Assembly: GCF_002086635.1 (NCBI RefSeq)
Contig: NZ_MVHD01000035.1
Coordinates: 1-57,335 of the forward strand
From: Mycobacterium alsense
Lineage (GTDB): Bacteria; Actinomycetota; Actinomycetes; Mycobacteriales; Mycobacteriaceae
Length of the DNA stretch: 57,335 nucleotides
Direction of reading: 5' to 3'
In this document: positions 31,737 through 40,352 of the stretch, one piece after another
Numbering within the stretch: the stretch's first letter is position 1
How the letters are laid out: each line of letters begins with the position of its first letter
Notes under the pieces: generated by a model
Told to the model about the DNA's origin: nothing
The model's database searches: none
The model's input: the letters and a program-made list of their open reading frames with translations, nothing else
Made by a program: the position numbers and the translations under genes

Positions 31737-32954
31737 GGCCTTCTCCAGGTTCTCGGCGATGGAGTTGAGGAATTCCTCGCTCTGCTGCCATTCCTGGTCG
31801 GGGCCGATCAGGATGGCGAGGTCCTTGGTCATCTTGCCGCCCTCGACCGTGGAGATGACGACCTCCTCCAGCGTCTGGGCGAACTCGCTGACCTCCGGGG
31901 TGTCGTCCAGCTTGCCGCGATGCTGCAGGCCGCGCGTCCAGGCGAAGATCGAGGCGATCGGGTTGGTCGAGGTCGGCTTGCCGGCCTGGTACTGCCGGAA
32001 ATGGCGGGTGACGGTGCCGTGCGCGGCCTCGGCCTCCACCGTCTTGCCGTCGGCGGTCATCAGCACCGACGTCATCAGCCCCAGCGACCCGTAGCCCTGC
32101 GCGACCGTGTCGGACTGCACGTCGCCGTCGTAGTTCTTGCAGGCCCACACGTAGCCGCCCTCCCACTTGAGGCAGGCGGCGACCATGTCGTCGATGAGCC
32201 GGTGTTCGTAGGTCAGGCCCTCGGCCTCGAACTGCTCCTTGAATTCCTCTTCGTAGATGCGCTGGAACTCGTCCTTGAACATGCCGTCGTAGGCCTTGAG
32301 GATGGTGTTCTTGGTGGACAGGTACACCGGCCACTTGGCGTTGAGGCCGTAGGTGAACGACGCGCGCGCGAAGTCCTGGATGGACTGCTTGAAGTTGTAC
32401 ATCCCCATCACGACGCCGCCGTCCTCGGGGATGGTCACCATCTCGTGCACGATCGGCTCGCTGCCGTCGGCGGGGGTGAACGTCAGCGAGACGGTGCCCG
32501 GCTGGTCGACCTTGAAGTTCGTCGCCCGGTACTGGTCGCCAAAAGCGTGGCGGCCGATGACGATTGGCTTGGTCCAGCCCGGAACCAGGCGCGGCACGTT
32601 GGAGATCACGATCGGTTCGCGGAAGATGGTGCCGCCCAAGATGTTCCGGATCGTCCCGTTGGGCGACAGCCACATCTTCTTCAGGTTGAATTCCTGGACG
32701 CGGGCCTCGTCGGGGGTGATGGTGGCGCACTTGACGCCCACGCCGTGCTTTTTGATGGCATAGGCGGCGTCGATCGTCACCTGGTCGTCGGTGCGGTCGC
32801 GGTGCTCGATGCCCAGGTCGTAGTACTCCAGGTTGATGTCCAGATGGGGCAGGATCAGCATGTCCTTGATGAGCTTCCAGATGACGCGGGTCATCTCGTC
32901 GCCGTCGAGCTCTACTACCGGGCCTTTGACTTTGATCTTGCCGTCGTTGGACAT
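31725..32954 (-). CDS. icd1: NADP-dependent isocitrate dehydrogenase
   Basis: A 409-residue homodimeric isocitrate dehydrogenase converting isocitrate to 2-oxoglutarate with CO2 release. It is of the eukaryote-like dimeric class: GPVVELDGDEMTRVIW (about 11-26), SPNGTIRNILGGTIFREPI (about 95-113, substrate loop), the metal-binding Asp in HRLIDDMVA (about 251-259) and NADP-binding EAEAAHGTVTRHFR (about 305-318). ATG at 32952-32954 gives the same length as the M. tuberculosis protein. It is divergent from the riboswitch-metC unit and convergent with the hydrolase. Confidence 0.96.
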   Translation of the reverse strand: MSNDGKIKVKGPVVELDGDEMTRVIWKLIKDMLILPHLDINLEYYDLGIEHRDRTDDQVTIDAAYAIKKHGVGVKCATITPDEARVQEFNLKKMWLSPNGTIRNILGGTIFREPIVISNVPRLVPGWTKPIVIGRHAFGDQYRATNFKVDQPGTVSLTFTPADGSEPIVHEMVTIPEDGGVVMGMYNFKQSIQDFARASFTYGLNAKWPVYLSTKNTILKAYDGMFKDEFQRIYEEEFKEQFEAEGLTYEHRLIDDMVAACLKWEGGYVWACKNYDGDVQSDTVAQGYGSLGLMTSVLMTADGKTVEAEAAHGTVTRHFRQYQAGKPTSTNPIASIFAWTRGLQHRGKLDDTPEVSEFAQTLEEVVISTVEGGKMTKDLAILIGPDQEWQQSEEFLNSIAENLEKALAG

Positions 32955-33129
32955 CTGTGTCCGAATCCTCCAGGCGTGGTGAGCATGGGCGAGCGGTTGC
33001 TCGTGAGGCCAGCCTACAAGGAGCCTTCGTGCTGCTCTAAGGGTGCTGAGCCCGCCGGCGGGCCCGCGGTCGGCACGGAGTTGGCGCACAGTTGGCACCG
33101 ACTCGCGGCTATGCGATAAGCTTCACATC

Positions 33130-33247
33130 GGTCATGAGCGCCAGCGCTAAGCCCCGGCTTGCTGGCCGGCAACCCTCCAACCGCGGTGGGGTGCCCCGGG
33201 TGAAAGACCAGGTCTAGTAGCCACAGGCTGCGCGGCAAGCGCGGGTC
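33130..33247 (+). promoter_or_regulatory. SAM-IV riboswitch
   Basis: A 118-base segment that matches, nearly base for base from memory, the M. tuberculosis SAM-IV riboswitch: it starts GGTCATGAG, contains CCGGCTTGCTGGCCGGCAA and CCCTCCAACCGCGGTGGGGT, and ends GGCAAGCGCGGGTC. The GGTCATGAG...GACC outer pairing and the pseudoknot-forming GCGCGG/CCGCGG elements are visible. It binds S-adenosylmethionine and lowers expression of the downstream methionine genes metC and metX. A GATAAG -10-like hexamer (33115-33120) with TTGGCA (33092-33097) 17 bases upstream is a plausible promoter. Confidence 0.95.
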
Positions 33248-33260
33248 CGCCATACCGGGC

Positions 33261-33276
33261 CCCCTGACTAGAGGGG
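33261..33276 (+). promoter_or_regulatory. hairpin sequestering a Shine-Dalgarno sequence below the riboswitch
   Basis: CCCCT (33261-33265) pairs with AGGGG (33272-33276) around the loop GACTAG. The second arm is the Shine-Dalgarno of the small ORF starting at 33281/33284. It could act as the expression platform of the SAM-IV riboswitch by switching access to this site; that link is inference. Confidence 0.5.
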
Positions 33277-33283
33277 AAACGTG

Positions 33284-33331
33284 ATGCGCAATCTTCGAGC
33301 CCATTCGCGTCTCATTGCATGTCGGCGTTAA
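33284..33331 (+). CDS. 15-codon leader ORF between SAM-IV riboswitch and metC
   Basis: ATG (or GTG one codon earlier) to TAA encodes MRNLRAHSRLIACRR. GAGGGGA at 33271-33277 lies 6 bases before ATG, an excellent ribosome-binding site in a region otherwise untranslated. The peptide is basic and has a single Cys two residues before the end. It lies 34 bases after the riboswitch and 96 bases before metC. Short Arg- and Cys-containing leader ORFs upstream of sulfur genes are known in actinobacteria; a role as sensor of Cys supply or as the unit controlled by the riboswitch is inferred, not shown. Confidence 0.5.
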   Translation: MRNLRAHSRLIACRR

Positions 33332-33347
33332 ACCGCACGCCTCCGCT

Positions 33348-33370
33348 CGACGTCATCACCGGTGACGTCG
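33348..33370 (+). repeat. stem-loop between the leader ORF and metC
   Basis: CGACGTCA (33348-33355) pairs with TGACGTCG (33363-33370) around TCACCGG. The inner TCACCGGTGA is also palindromic, so two pairings compete. It lies 17 bases after the leader stop and 57 bases before the metC start, a position suited to attenuation or mRNA processing. Confidence 0.5.
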
Positions 33371-33427
33371 CGGACGGCTGAGAGCGTCCCCCGACATTCC
33401 ACCCCTGACAAGAAAGCACCACCGCAC

Positions 33428-34792
33428 GTGAGCGCTGAAAACAACGCAAGCAACGAGACCACCCCCGAGGCGGATCCCACCGCGCACTGGTCGTTCGAGA
33501 CCAAGCAGATCCACGCCGGCCAGCAGCCCGACCCGGCCACCAACGCGCGCGCCCTGCCGATCTACGCGACCACCTCGTACGTCTTCGACGACACCGCGCA
33601 CGCCGCGGCGCTGTTCGGGCTCGAGGTCCCGGGCAACATCTACACGCGGATCGGCAACCCGACCACCGACGTCGTCGAGCAACGCGTCGCCGCGCTCGAA
33701 GGCGGTGTGGCCGCGCTGTTTTTGAGCTCCGGCCAGGCGGCTGAGACATTCGCCATATTGAACCTCGCGTGTGCGGGGGATCACATCGTCTCCAGCCCGC
33801 GGCTCTACGGCGGCACTTATAACCTGTTCCACTATTCGCTGGCCAAGCTCGGCATCGAGGTCAGCTTCGTCACCGATCCCGACGACCTCGACTCGTGGCA
33901 GGCCGCCGTGCGGCCGAACACCAAGGCGTTCTTCGCCGAGACCATCTCCAACCCGCAGATCGACGTGCTGGACACCCCCGGGGTCGCCGGCGTGGCCCAT
34001 GCCAACGGGGTGCCGCTGATCGTCGACAACACCATCGCCACCCCGTACCTGATCCAGCCGTTTACGCAGGGCGCCGACATCGTGGTGCACTCGGCCACCA
34101 AATACCTGGGCGGGCACGGTTCGGCGATCGCGGGCATCATCGTCGACGGCGGCACGTTCGACTGGACACAGGGCCGCTTCCCCGGGTTCACCACGCCCGA
34201 CCCCAGCTACCACGGCGTCGTGTACGCCGAGCTGGGCCCGCCCGCGTATGCGCTCAAGGCGCGCGTGCAGCTGCTGCGCGACCTGGGCTCGGCCGCTTCG
34301 CCGTTCAACGCGTTCCTGGTGGCGCAGGGCCTGGAAACGCTGAGCCTGCGCATGGAGCGCCACGTCGCCAACGCCCAGCGCGTCGCCGAGTATCTGGCCG
34401 GCCATGACGGCGTGCTGTCGATCAACTACGCGGGGCTGCCCGGCTCGCCCTGGTACGAGCTTGGAAAGAAGCTGGCGCCCAAGGGAACCGGAGCCGTGCT
34501 GGCGTTCGAGCTGGCCGGCGGCGCCGACGCCGGAAAGGCCTTCGTGAACGCGCTGCAGCTGCACAGCCACGTCGCCAACATCGGCGACGTGCGCTCGCTG
34601 GTGATCCACCCCGCGTCGACCACCCACGCCCAGCTGAGCCCCGAGGAGCAGTTGGCCACGGGCGTCACGCCGGGGCTGGTGCGGCTGGCCGTCGGCATCG
34701 AGGGCATCGACGACATCCTGGCCGACCTGGAGCTCGGCTTCGCCGCCGCCCGAAAGTTCAGCGGTGAATCGCGCAGCGTGGCGGCGTTCTGA
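33428..34792 (+). CDS. metC: O-acetylhomoserine sulfhydrylase
   Basis: A 454-residue PLP enzyme of the Cys/Met metabolism family; O-acetylhomoserine plus sulfide gives homocysteine. PLP lysine is Lys225 in HSATKYLGGHG; YTRIGNPTTDVVEQR (about 68-82) and SSGQAAETFAILN are family signatures. GTG at 33428 is preferred because the following residues align to the M. tuberculosis protein after a short variable acidic start; AAGAAAG lies 11 bases upstream. It is controlled by the SAM-IV riboswitch and followed 11 bases later by metX, which makes its substrate. The historical symbol metC is kept; metY or metZ is used for the same activity elsewhere. Confidence 0.94.
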   Translation: MSAENNASNETTPEADPTAHWSFETKQIHAGQQPDPATNARALPIYATTSYVFDDTAHAAALFGLEVPGNIYTRIGNPTTDVVEQRVAALEGGVAALFLSSGQAAETFAILNLACAGDHIVSSPRLYGGTYNLFHYSLAKLGIEVSFVTDPDDLDSWQAAVRPNTKAFFAETISNPQIDVLDTPGVAGVAHANGVPLIVDNTIATPYLIQPFTQGADIVVHSATKYLGGHGSAIAGIIVDGGTFDWTQGRFPGFTTPDPSYHGVVYAELGPPAYALKARVQLLRDLGSAASPFNAFLVAQGLETLSLRMERHVANAQRVAEYLAGHDGVLSINYAGLPGSPWYELGKKLAPKGTGAVLAFELAGGADAGKAFVNALQLHSHVANIGDVRSLVIHPASTTHAQLSPEEQLATGVTPGLVRLAVGIEGIDDILADLELGFAAARKFSGESRSVAAF

Positions 34793-34803
34793 GGACCCGT
34801 GCC

Positions 34804-35937
34804 ATGACGATTTCCGACGTTCCCACCCAGACGCTCCCCGCCGAGGGGGAGGTCGGGTATGTCCACATCGGCTCGCTGCGGCTGGAGAGCGGCGAGGTGA
34901 TCGACGACGTCTGCATCGCCATCCAGCGCTGGGGTGAGCTGTCGCCCACGCGCGACAACGTGGTGGTGGTGCTGCACGCGCTGACCGGCGATTCGCACAT
35001 CACCGGACCCGCCGGCCCCGGTCACCCCACACCGGGCTGGTGGGACGGCGTGGCCGGGCCGGGCGCGCCGATCGACACCGACCGCTGGTGCGCGGTGGCC
35101 ACCAACGTGCTCGGCGGCTGCCGCGGCTCCACCGGCCCAAGCTCGCTCGCGCGTGACGGAAAGCCTTGGGGATCAAGGTTTCCGCTGATTACCGTGCGCG
35201 ACCAGGTGGCGGCCGACATCGCCGCGCTGGCGGCGCTGGGCATCGACCAGGTGGCCGCCGTGGTCGGCGGATCCATGGGTGGCGCAAGGGCTTTGGAGTG
35301 GATCGTCGGCCATCCCGAGCGCGTGCGCGCCGGGCTGCTGCTGGCCGTCGGCGCGCGCGCCACCGGCGACCAGATCGGCACCCAGACCACGCAGATCGCG
35401 GCCATCAAGGCCGACCCCGAGTGGCAGGGCGGGGACTACTACGAGACGGGCAGGACACCGGCGGCCGGCCTGGCGATCGCCCGGCGCTTCGCGCACCTGA
35501 CCTATCGCGGCGAGGCCGAACTCGACACCCGGTTCGCCAACGACGCCCAGGGCGACGAGGACCCGGGCCCCCCATTTGGAGGCGGCCGCTACGCCGTGCA
35601 GAGCTACCTCGAGCACCAGGGCGACAAGCTGCTGGCGCGCTTCGACGCCGGCAGCTACGTCATCCTGACCGAGGCGCTCAACAGCCACGACGTCGGCCGC
35701 GGCCGCGGCGGGGTCGAGGCGGCGCTGCGCGGGTGTCCCGTCCCGGTGGTGGTCGGCGGCATCACCTCCGACCGGCTCTACCCGCTGCGCCTGCAGGAGG
35801 AGCTGGCCGAGCTGCTGCCGGGCTGCACCGAGCTCCACGTGGTCGAGTCGATCTGCGGGCACGACGGGTTCTTGGTGGAATCCGAGGCCGTCGGCGAGTT
35901 GATCCGCAAGACGCTCCGATTGGCCGACACACCGTGA
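34804..35937 (+). CDS. metX: homoserine O-acetyltransferase
   Basis: A 377-residue alpha/beta-hydrolase-fold acetyltransferase (homoserine plus acetyl-CoA to O-acetylhomoserine), first committed step of methionine synthesis; named metA in M. tuberculosis annotation. Catalytic triad: Ser157 in GGSMGG, Asp323 in ITSDRLYPL and His353 in CGHDGFLVES. HALTGDSH (about 59-66) and NVLGGCRGSTGPSS (about 99-112) are family signatures. Immediately downstream of metC in the same SAM-responsive operon. Its stop overlaps the methyltransferase GTG by 4 bases. Confidence 0.95.
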   Translation: MTISDVPTQTLPAEGEVGYVHIGSLRLESGEVIDDVCIAIQRWGELSPTRDNVVVVLHALTGDSHITGPAGPGHPTPGWWDGVAGPGAPIDTDRWCAVATNVLGGCRGSTGPSSLARDGKPWGSRFPLITVRDQVAADIAALAALGIDQVAAVVGGSMGGARALEWIVGHPERVRAGLLLAVGARATGDQIGTQTTQIAAIKADPEWQGGDYYETGRTPAAGLAIARRFAHLTYRGEAELDTRFANDAQGDEDPGPPFGGGRYAVQSYLEHQGDKLLARFDAGSYVILTEALNSHDVGRGRGGVEAALRGCPVPVVVGGITSDRLYPLRLQEELAELLPGCTELHVVESICGHDGFLVESEAVGELIRKTLRLADTP

Positions 35938-36668
35938 CCCGCGCCGGCCAGGACCGCTCCCTGTCGTTCGGCTCGGCGGCCGCCGCCTACGAACGCGGCC
36001 GCCCCTCCTACCCGCCGGAGGCGATCGACTGGCTGCTGCCGCGCGGGGCGCGCCGGGTCCTCGACCTGGGGGCGGGCACCGGCAAGCTGACCACCCGGCT
36101 GGTGGAACGCGGCCTGGACGTGGTGGCGGTCGACCCGATCCCCGACATGCTCGAGGTGCTGAGCAGCTCGCTGCCGGAGACTCGTGCGCTGCTGGGCACG
36201 GCGGAAGAAATTCCGTTGGAGGACAACAGCGTTGACGCCGTGCTGGTCGCCCAGGCGTGGCACTGGGTCAATCCCGAGCGCGCGATTCCCGAGGTGGCGC
36301 GGGTGCTGCGGCCGGGCGGGCGCCTCGGGCTGGTGTGGAACACCCGCGACGAGCGGCTGGGCTGGGTCCGCGAGCTGGGCGAGATCATCGGCTCCGACGG
36401 CGACCGCGGCCGCTTCGACGTCGACCTGTCCGAGTCGTTCACCGTGCCGGAGCGCCACCAGGTGGAGTGGACGAATTACCTTACGCCGCAAGCGTTGATC
36501 GACCTGGTGGCGTCGCGCAGCTACTGCATCACCTCGCCGACCGAGGTCCGTGCCAGGACGCTCGAGCAGGTGCGCGAGCTGCTGGCCACCCACCCGGCGC
36601 TGGCGAATTCGACCGGCCTGGCGCTGCCGTACGTCACCGTGTGCATCCGGGCGCAGCTGGCCGGGTAG
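35934..36668 (+). CDS. class I SAM-dependent methyltransferase (Rv3342-like)
   Basis: A 244-residue methyltransferase of the type-11 family. SAM-binding motif I is VLDLGAGTGKLT (about 42-53), the acidic end of strand 2 is VAVDPI, and motif III/IV is AVLVAQAWHW; RVLRPGGRLGLVWNTRD (about 122-138) is the family's post-motif. Substrate is unknown. GTG at 35934 overlaps metX (GTGA), so it belongs to the methionine operon, fitting a SAM consumer regulated with SAM precursor synthesis. Confidence 0.9.
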   Translation: MTRAGQDRSLSFGSAAAAYERGRPSYPPEAIDWLLPRGARRVLDLGAGTGKLTTRLVERGLDVVAVDPIPDMLEVLSSSLPETRALLGTAEEIPLEDNSVDAVLVAQAWHWVNPERAIPEVARVLRPGGRLGLVWNTRDERLGWVRELGEIIGSDGDRGRFDVDLSESFTVPERHQVEWTNYLTPQALIDLVASRSYCITSPTEVRARTLEQVRELLATHPALANSTGLALPYVTVCIRAQLAG

Positions 36669-36678
36669 TTCGTTCGCG

Positions 36679-37977
36679 TCACCCGAAGAGGTTCGGCACG
36701 GAGCCGAAAAGCCCACGCTCCAACGAGGTCACCACATCGGCGGCGGTGGGCAGGCCGACCAGTGTTCCCTGCGAGAAGTACGGTCCGGCGTTGGGCGTCA
36801 GGGAAGAATAGCCTTCGTTGACGATCGGCTGCAGGAACGCGTTGAGGTTGCTGACGATCGGTTGCGGGACACCTATCTGCTCGAGCGGCAACAACATCGG
36901 CAGCGTCGGCGACGGGATCATGTACGTGGTGACCGTGCCGCCCAGGGAGGTGGTCGCGCTGGACACCTCCACCGCGTCCGAGACCGAGGCCAGCGACGTC
37001 GTGTTGTGGTTGTAGACCCCGGCGAACACCGAGTTCACCCAGGCCGGGATATTCCAGGGCCGGTCGGGCGGATTGCCGAAAAAGTCGTACTGACCGAACA
37101 CCACGCTGACGTCGTACTGGGTGCTCGGCAGGCCCTGCGCCGTGTAGTCGACGAACGGCACGGTCAACCCATTCGGCAGGTACGTGTGCAGCAAGCCGGT
37201 CTCGGGGCCGTTGAACATGGCGAAGTGCAGCGCGCTGGGCGGTGGGGCGGTCGGATCGGCCGCCAGGTAGGCCAATTCGCGGTTGACGACGATAGTTCCC
37301 TCCGACAGCGCGGCGATGCTGACGGGCGAACCGTTGCCATTGGCGAACGCATTCATGATCTGGTCGTTGAGCGCCCGCTGCCCCATGGCGACGGCCTGGT
37401 TGACACCGGGGGCGGCCAGGCTGCCGCTGATGAGGCCGATGCTGGCCGGGTAATCGACGACCTGGGCGGTGGTTCCGGGGAACCAGTTCTGCCCGATGGC
37501 GTGGTTCAGGATGTCGTAGCCCTGCAGGACCGACACGGACAATGGCCCCGGGATGCTGCCCGCATAGATCAGCTGCCCCAGGTAGGGCAGGCTGGTGATG
37601 AAGTTCGGGTAGTACAGGGGTCCCGCGCCGGGCACGGTGATCCGCGTGCCCGCCGCTGCGGCCGGGGGAGCCGGGCCCCCCGCCAATGCCTGGGTCGTGG
37701 CGATCTCGGTGGACAGGTACGCGGTCGCGTTCGCCGCGAAGGTTTGCGCGAAGCTTTCCGGCAACCGCGCCGCCTCGGCGCAGATCGCCTGGAATTGTCG
37801 GCCGTGCGCGCCGAACACCCCGGCGATGCGGGCAGACACCTCGTCGGCGCCCGCGGCCAACAGCGACGTGGTGGAACTCGCGGCCGCCGCGTTCGCCGCG
37901 CTCACCGCGGACCCGATCCCGGCCATATCGTCGGCGGCGGCCGACAACCACTCAGGCGTTACGAGGACATACGACAC
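36679..37977 (-). CDS. PE family protein with PE-PPE (hydrolase-like) domain
   Basis: A 432-residue protein. Residues 1-95 are a PE domain (SYVLVTPEWLSAAADDMAGIGSAV); the remainder matches the PE-PPE domain, a serine-hydrolase-like fold restricted to mycobacteria, beginning about 112 (ITVPGAGPLYYPNF) and ending PYFSQGTLVGLPTAADVV. The expected nucleophile turn appears as A223-L-S225-E-G227, lacking the first Gly of GxSxG/S. Exported through ESX systems by family; activity as an esterase is possible but uncertain. GTG at 37975-37977 is preceded by AAAGAGG. Convergent with the methionine operon. Confidence 0.88.
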   Translation of the reverse strand: MSYVLVTPEWLSAAADDMAGIGSAVSAANAAAASSTTSLLAAGADEVSARIAGVFGAHGRQFQAICAEAARLPESFAQTFAANATAYLSTEIATTQALAGGPAPPAAAAGTRITVPGAGPLYYPNFITSLPYLGQLIYAGSIPGPLSVSVLQGYDILNHAIGQNWFPGTTAQVVDYPASIGLISGSLAAPGVNQAVAMGQRALNDQIMNAFANGNGSPVSIAALSEGTIVVNRELAYLAADPTAPPPSALHFAMFNGPETGLLHTYLPNGLTVPFVDYTAQGLPSTQYDVSVVFGQYDFFGNPPDRPWNIPAWVNSVFAGVYNHNTTSLASVSDAVEVSSATTSLGGTVTTYMIPSPTLPMLLPLEQIGVPQPIVSNLNAFLQPIVNEGYSSLTPNAGPYFSQGTLVGLPTAADVVTSLERGLFGSVPNLFG

Positions 37978-38049
37978 TGGCGCCTCTTTGCGGAGCGAAC
38001 ACGGTGGCTGTGAGGTTACTCGCGGCCACGACGCCTGGCGTGGCTTTCG

Positions 38050-39285
38050 TCATCCGACCCGCATCGGCAACGACTCCAGACCGCGCAGGGAAACAAGGGG
38101 GCGGAACCGCAAACTCTCCCGCGGCACGGTGAGCTCCAGCCGATCGAACCTAAGCAACTGGGTGAGCGCGATGCGGCCCTCCAGCCGCGCCAGATGATGC
38201 CCAAGGCAGTAGTGTGCGCCGAACGCGAAGGCCAAGTGCTTATTCGGGTTGCGAGAAAGGTCGAGTTCGTCGGCGCCGGGAAAGACGGTCTCGTCGCGGT
38301 TGGCGGAAATGAGCATCCCGAAAACCCTGCTGCCCTTCGGGATTCGGGTCCCCGCGATCTCCACATCTTCTAACGCCACGCGCAATGTGCCCACCGGCAC
38401 CGGGGTGGTGAACCGCAACAGTTCGTCGATGCCGGTGTTGAGCAGTTCCGGCTCCGCGCGCAGCCTTGCGAGCTGATCGGGATGGTCGAGTAGGGCCACC
38501 ACGCTGTTGCCGATGAGGTTGGACGTGGTGTCGTGCCCGGCCAGCAGCAGCAGGAAAATCATCGCGATCGCCTCGCGGTCGCTCAGCTTGTCGCCCTCGT
38601 GGGTGGCTCGCACCAGCTGCGAGATCAGCCCGTCGTCGGGATGGCTCCGTCGTTCATCGGCGAGGCGTTCGAACAATTTGGTCAACTTGGCCGCGCCGGT
38701 GACCATTCCGACAAAGCCACGTGGGCTCGTGGGCGGGTTCTGGGTCAACTTCAGGCACAGGCCGTGAAACTCGTCGCGGTCTTGATCTTTGACACCGAGC
38801 AGTCGGGCGATCACCGTCAGGGGGAACGGCACGGCGAAATCGCTGACCAGATCGACCTCGCCCGACCGCGCCAGCTGCTCGGTGAGCTGCCGCGCGATGC
38901 GGGTGATGTCGTCGGCAAGGCCGGCCACCAGTTTCGGGGTGAACGCCTTGTGCACGAGTCTGCGCAATCGCTGATGGTCGGGATCGTCTTTGGTCACCAT
39001 CGTCTCGGTCAACAGCGCGATCGGCTTCGGTATCAGCCAGCGCACGCGGCGCACGGGGTCGTGGTGCATCACGTCGCTGGAAAACCGCGGGTCGGCGAGC
39101 ATGGCGAGGACATCGTCGTATCGGGTCAGCATGTAGCCCTTCCCCTTCCCCCCGGTTATCAGGGGGGCCCGCACCCTCGACACCGGGGCCGATCTGCGCA
39201 GCTCGGCATACCGCGGATAGGGATCGCTGAACATGATGGGATCGTCGAGATCGGTGAATTCGCGGCATCCGGCCTGCGCGGTCAT
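38050..39285 (-). CDS. cytochrome P450
   Basis: A 411-residue soluble bacterial P450. I-helix oxygen-activation motif AGHDTT (about 248-253), K-helix ELLR (ExxR, about 288-291), and haem-binding FAFGAHYCLGHHLAR with the thiolate ligand Cys360. Length is normal for the bacterial class. ATG is at 39283-39285. Substrate and redox partner are unknown; no ferredoxin gene lies nearby. I do not recall it at this position in M. tuberculosis, so with the class V aminotransferase it forms part of an accessory segment. Confidence 0.94.
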   Translation of the reverse strand: MTAQAGCREFTDLDDPIMFSDPYPRYAELRRSAPVSRVRAPLITGGKGKGYMLTRYDDVLAMLADPRFSSDVMHHDPVRRVRWLIPKPIALLTETMVTKDDPDHQRLRRLVHKAFTPKLVAGLADDITRIARQLTEQLARSGEVDLVSDFAVPFPLTVIARLLGVKDQDRDEFHGLCLKLTQNPPTSPRGFVGMVTGAAKLTKLFERLADERRSHPDDGLISQLVRATHEGDKLSDREAIAMIFLLLLAGHDTTSNLIGNSVVALLDHPDQLARLRAEPELLNTGIDELLRFTTPVPVGTLRVALEDVEIAGTRIPKGSRVFGMLISANRDETVFPGADELDLSRNPNKHLAFAFGAHYCLGHHLARLEGRIALTQLLRFDRLELTVPRESLRFRPLVSLRGLESLPMRVG

Positions 39286-39305
39286 GGGCTAACTATCGGG
39301 CATGG

Positions 39306-40352
39306 CTACGCGAGACGCCAGCGCCCGAGCGCGTCGACGAGGCGATCGAGGTCTTCCTGCGTGTTGTACAGGTGAAACCCCACGCGCGTCGCGCCCGCGC
39401 GTACGGATGCGCGGATACCGGCCCGCCGCAGCCCCTCGGCCGCGGGGCCGGCGGGCCAGGCCACGATCGCCGACTCGGATGGCGGCAACCCCAGTTCGGC
39501 GCGCAACAGGTTCGCCAGCTCCAGCGCGCGGGCCTGCACGGCGGCGCGGTCCAGCGACGCCAGCCACACCAGCGAGAGCCCCGCGCCCAGCACACTGAAC
39601 CACGCCGGCGACGCGTCGAATTGCCGGGCGTCGGCGGCCAGCCGCATGGGCAGCCCGTACAGCGACGTCCACATGTCGGCGGCCGCGTACGGGTTGGCCG
39701 CGTGCGGGGTGAGCGCGTCGATCATGCGCCGGCTCAACGACATCCACGCCACGCCGCGGGGGCCGAGCAACCACTTGTAGCTGGGCGCGACCGTGACGTC
39801 GGCCCATGGCAGGGCGACGTCCTTCCAGCCCAGGGCCTGGCTGAGGTCGAGCACGGTGATGGTGCGCGACCCGGCGACGCTGCGCCGCACTTTGTCGACG
39901 TCGAGCACGGCGCCGTCGGCCGACTGCACCACGCTGGCCGCCACGACGTCGAAATCCCCGGCGGCGTCCTCGAGGTCGCCGGGCGGCAGTTCGGTGACGG
40001 TGACGCCGCGCGCGGCCTGAGCGGCGAACGGGTAAGTGACGCTAGTGAATTCGCCGCGCGGGGCCGCCACCCGGCTGCCGTCCGGGATCGCGGCGGCGAC
40101 CAGCCCGATCGCCGACGACACGCTGGTCCCCATCGCCACCCGGTGCTCGTCGGCGCCGATCAGCGACGCGTAGGCCGCGCGGCTGGCGCGGATCGGCTCG
40201 TCGAAGTCACGGACCTGCAGCCGGCCCTCTTCCCAGGAGCGCACGCAGTCGCACAGCGCCTCGGCCGTAAAGTGCGGCGGCAAACCGAATGTCGGGGTGT
40301 CGAGAAATCCCTCGGCGCCGACGAACCGCGCACCGAACGCTTCACGGGCCAT
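39306..40352 (-). CDS. class V PLP aminotransferase-like protein
   Basis: A 348-residue fold-type I PLP enzyme of the class V group (cysteine desulfurase, isopenicillin-N epimerase, EgtE-like). PLP lysine is Lys193 in APSYKWLLGPRGV; the cofactor Asp/Gln pair is in VLDLSQALGWKD (about 167-178). The N-terminus (GFLDTPTFGLPPHF) fits the epimerase-like branch. No persulfide-forming loop cysteine is evident, so sulfur transfer is unlikely; aminotransfer, epimerisation or beta-elimination are open. It follows the P450 gene region on the same strand with the P450 ATG 20 bases beyond its stop. Confidence 0.88.
   Translation of the reverse strand: MAREAFGARFVGAEGFLDTPTFGLPPHFTAEALCDCVRSWEEGRLQVRDFDEPIRASRAAYASLIGADEHRVAMGTSVSSAIGLVAAAIPDGSRVAAPRGEFTSVTYPFAAQAARGVTVTELPPGDLEDAAGDFDVVAASVVQSADGAVLDVDKVRRSVAGSRTITVLDLSQALGWKDVALPWADVTVAPSYKWLLGPRGVAWMSLSRRMIDALTPHAANPYAAADMWTSLYGLPMRLAADARQFDASPAWFSVLGAGLSLVWLASLDRAAVQARALELANLLRAELGLPPSESAIVAWPAGPAAEGLRRAGIRASVRAGATRVGFHLYNTQEDLDRLVDALGRWRLA

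Noticed and set aside
39306..40352. Assignment of the class V aminotransferase as the ergothioneine lyase EgtE
   Set aside because: No egtA-D genes are adjacent and the N-terminus does not match what I recall of EgtE; left as class V family only.
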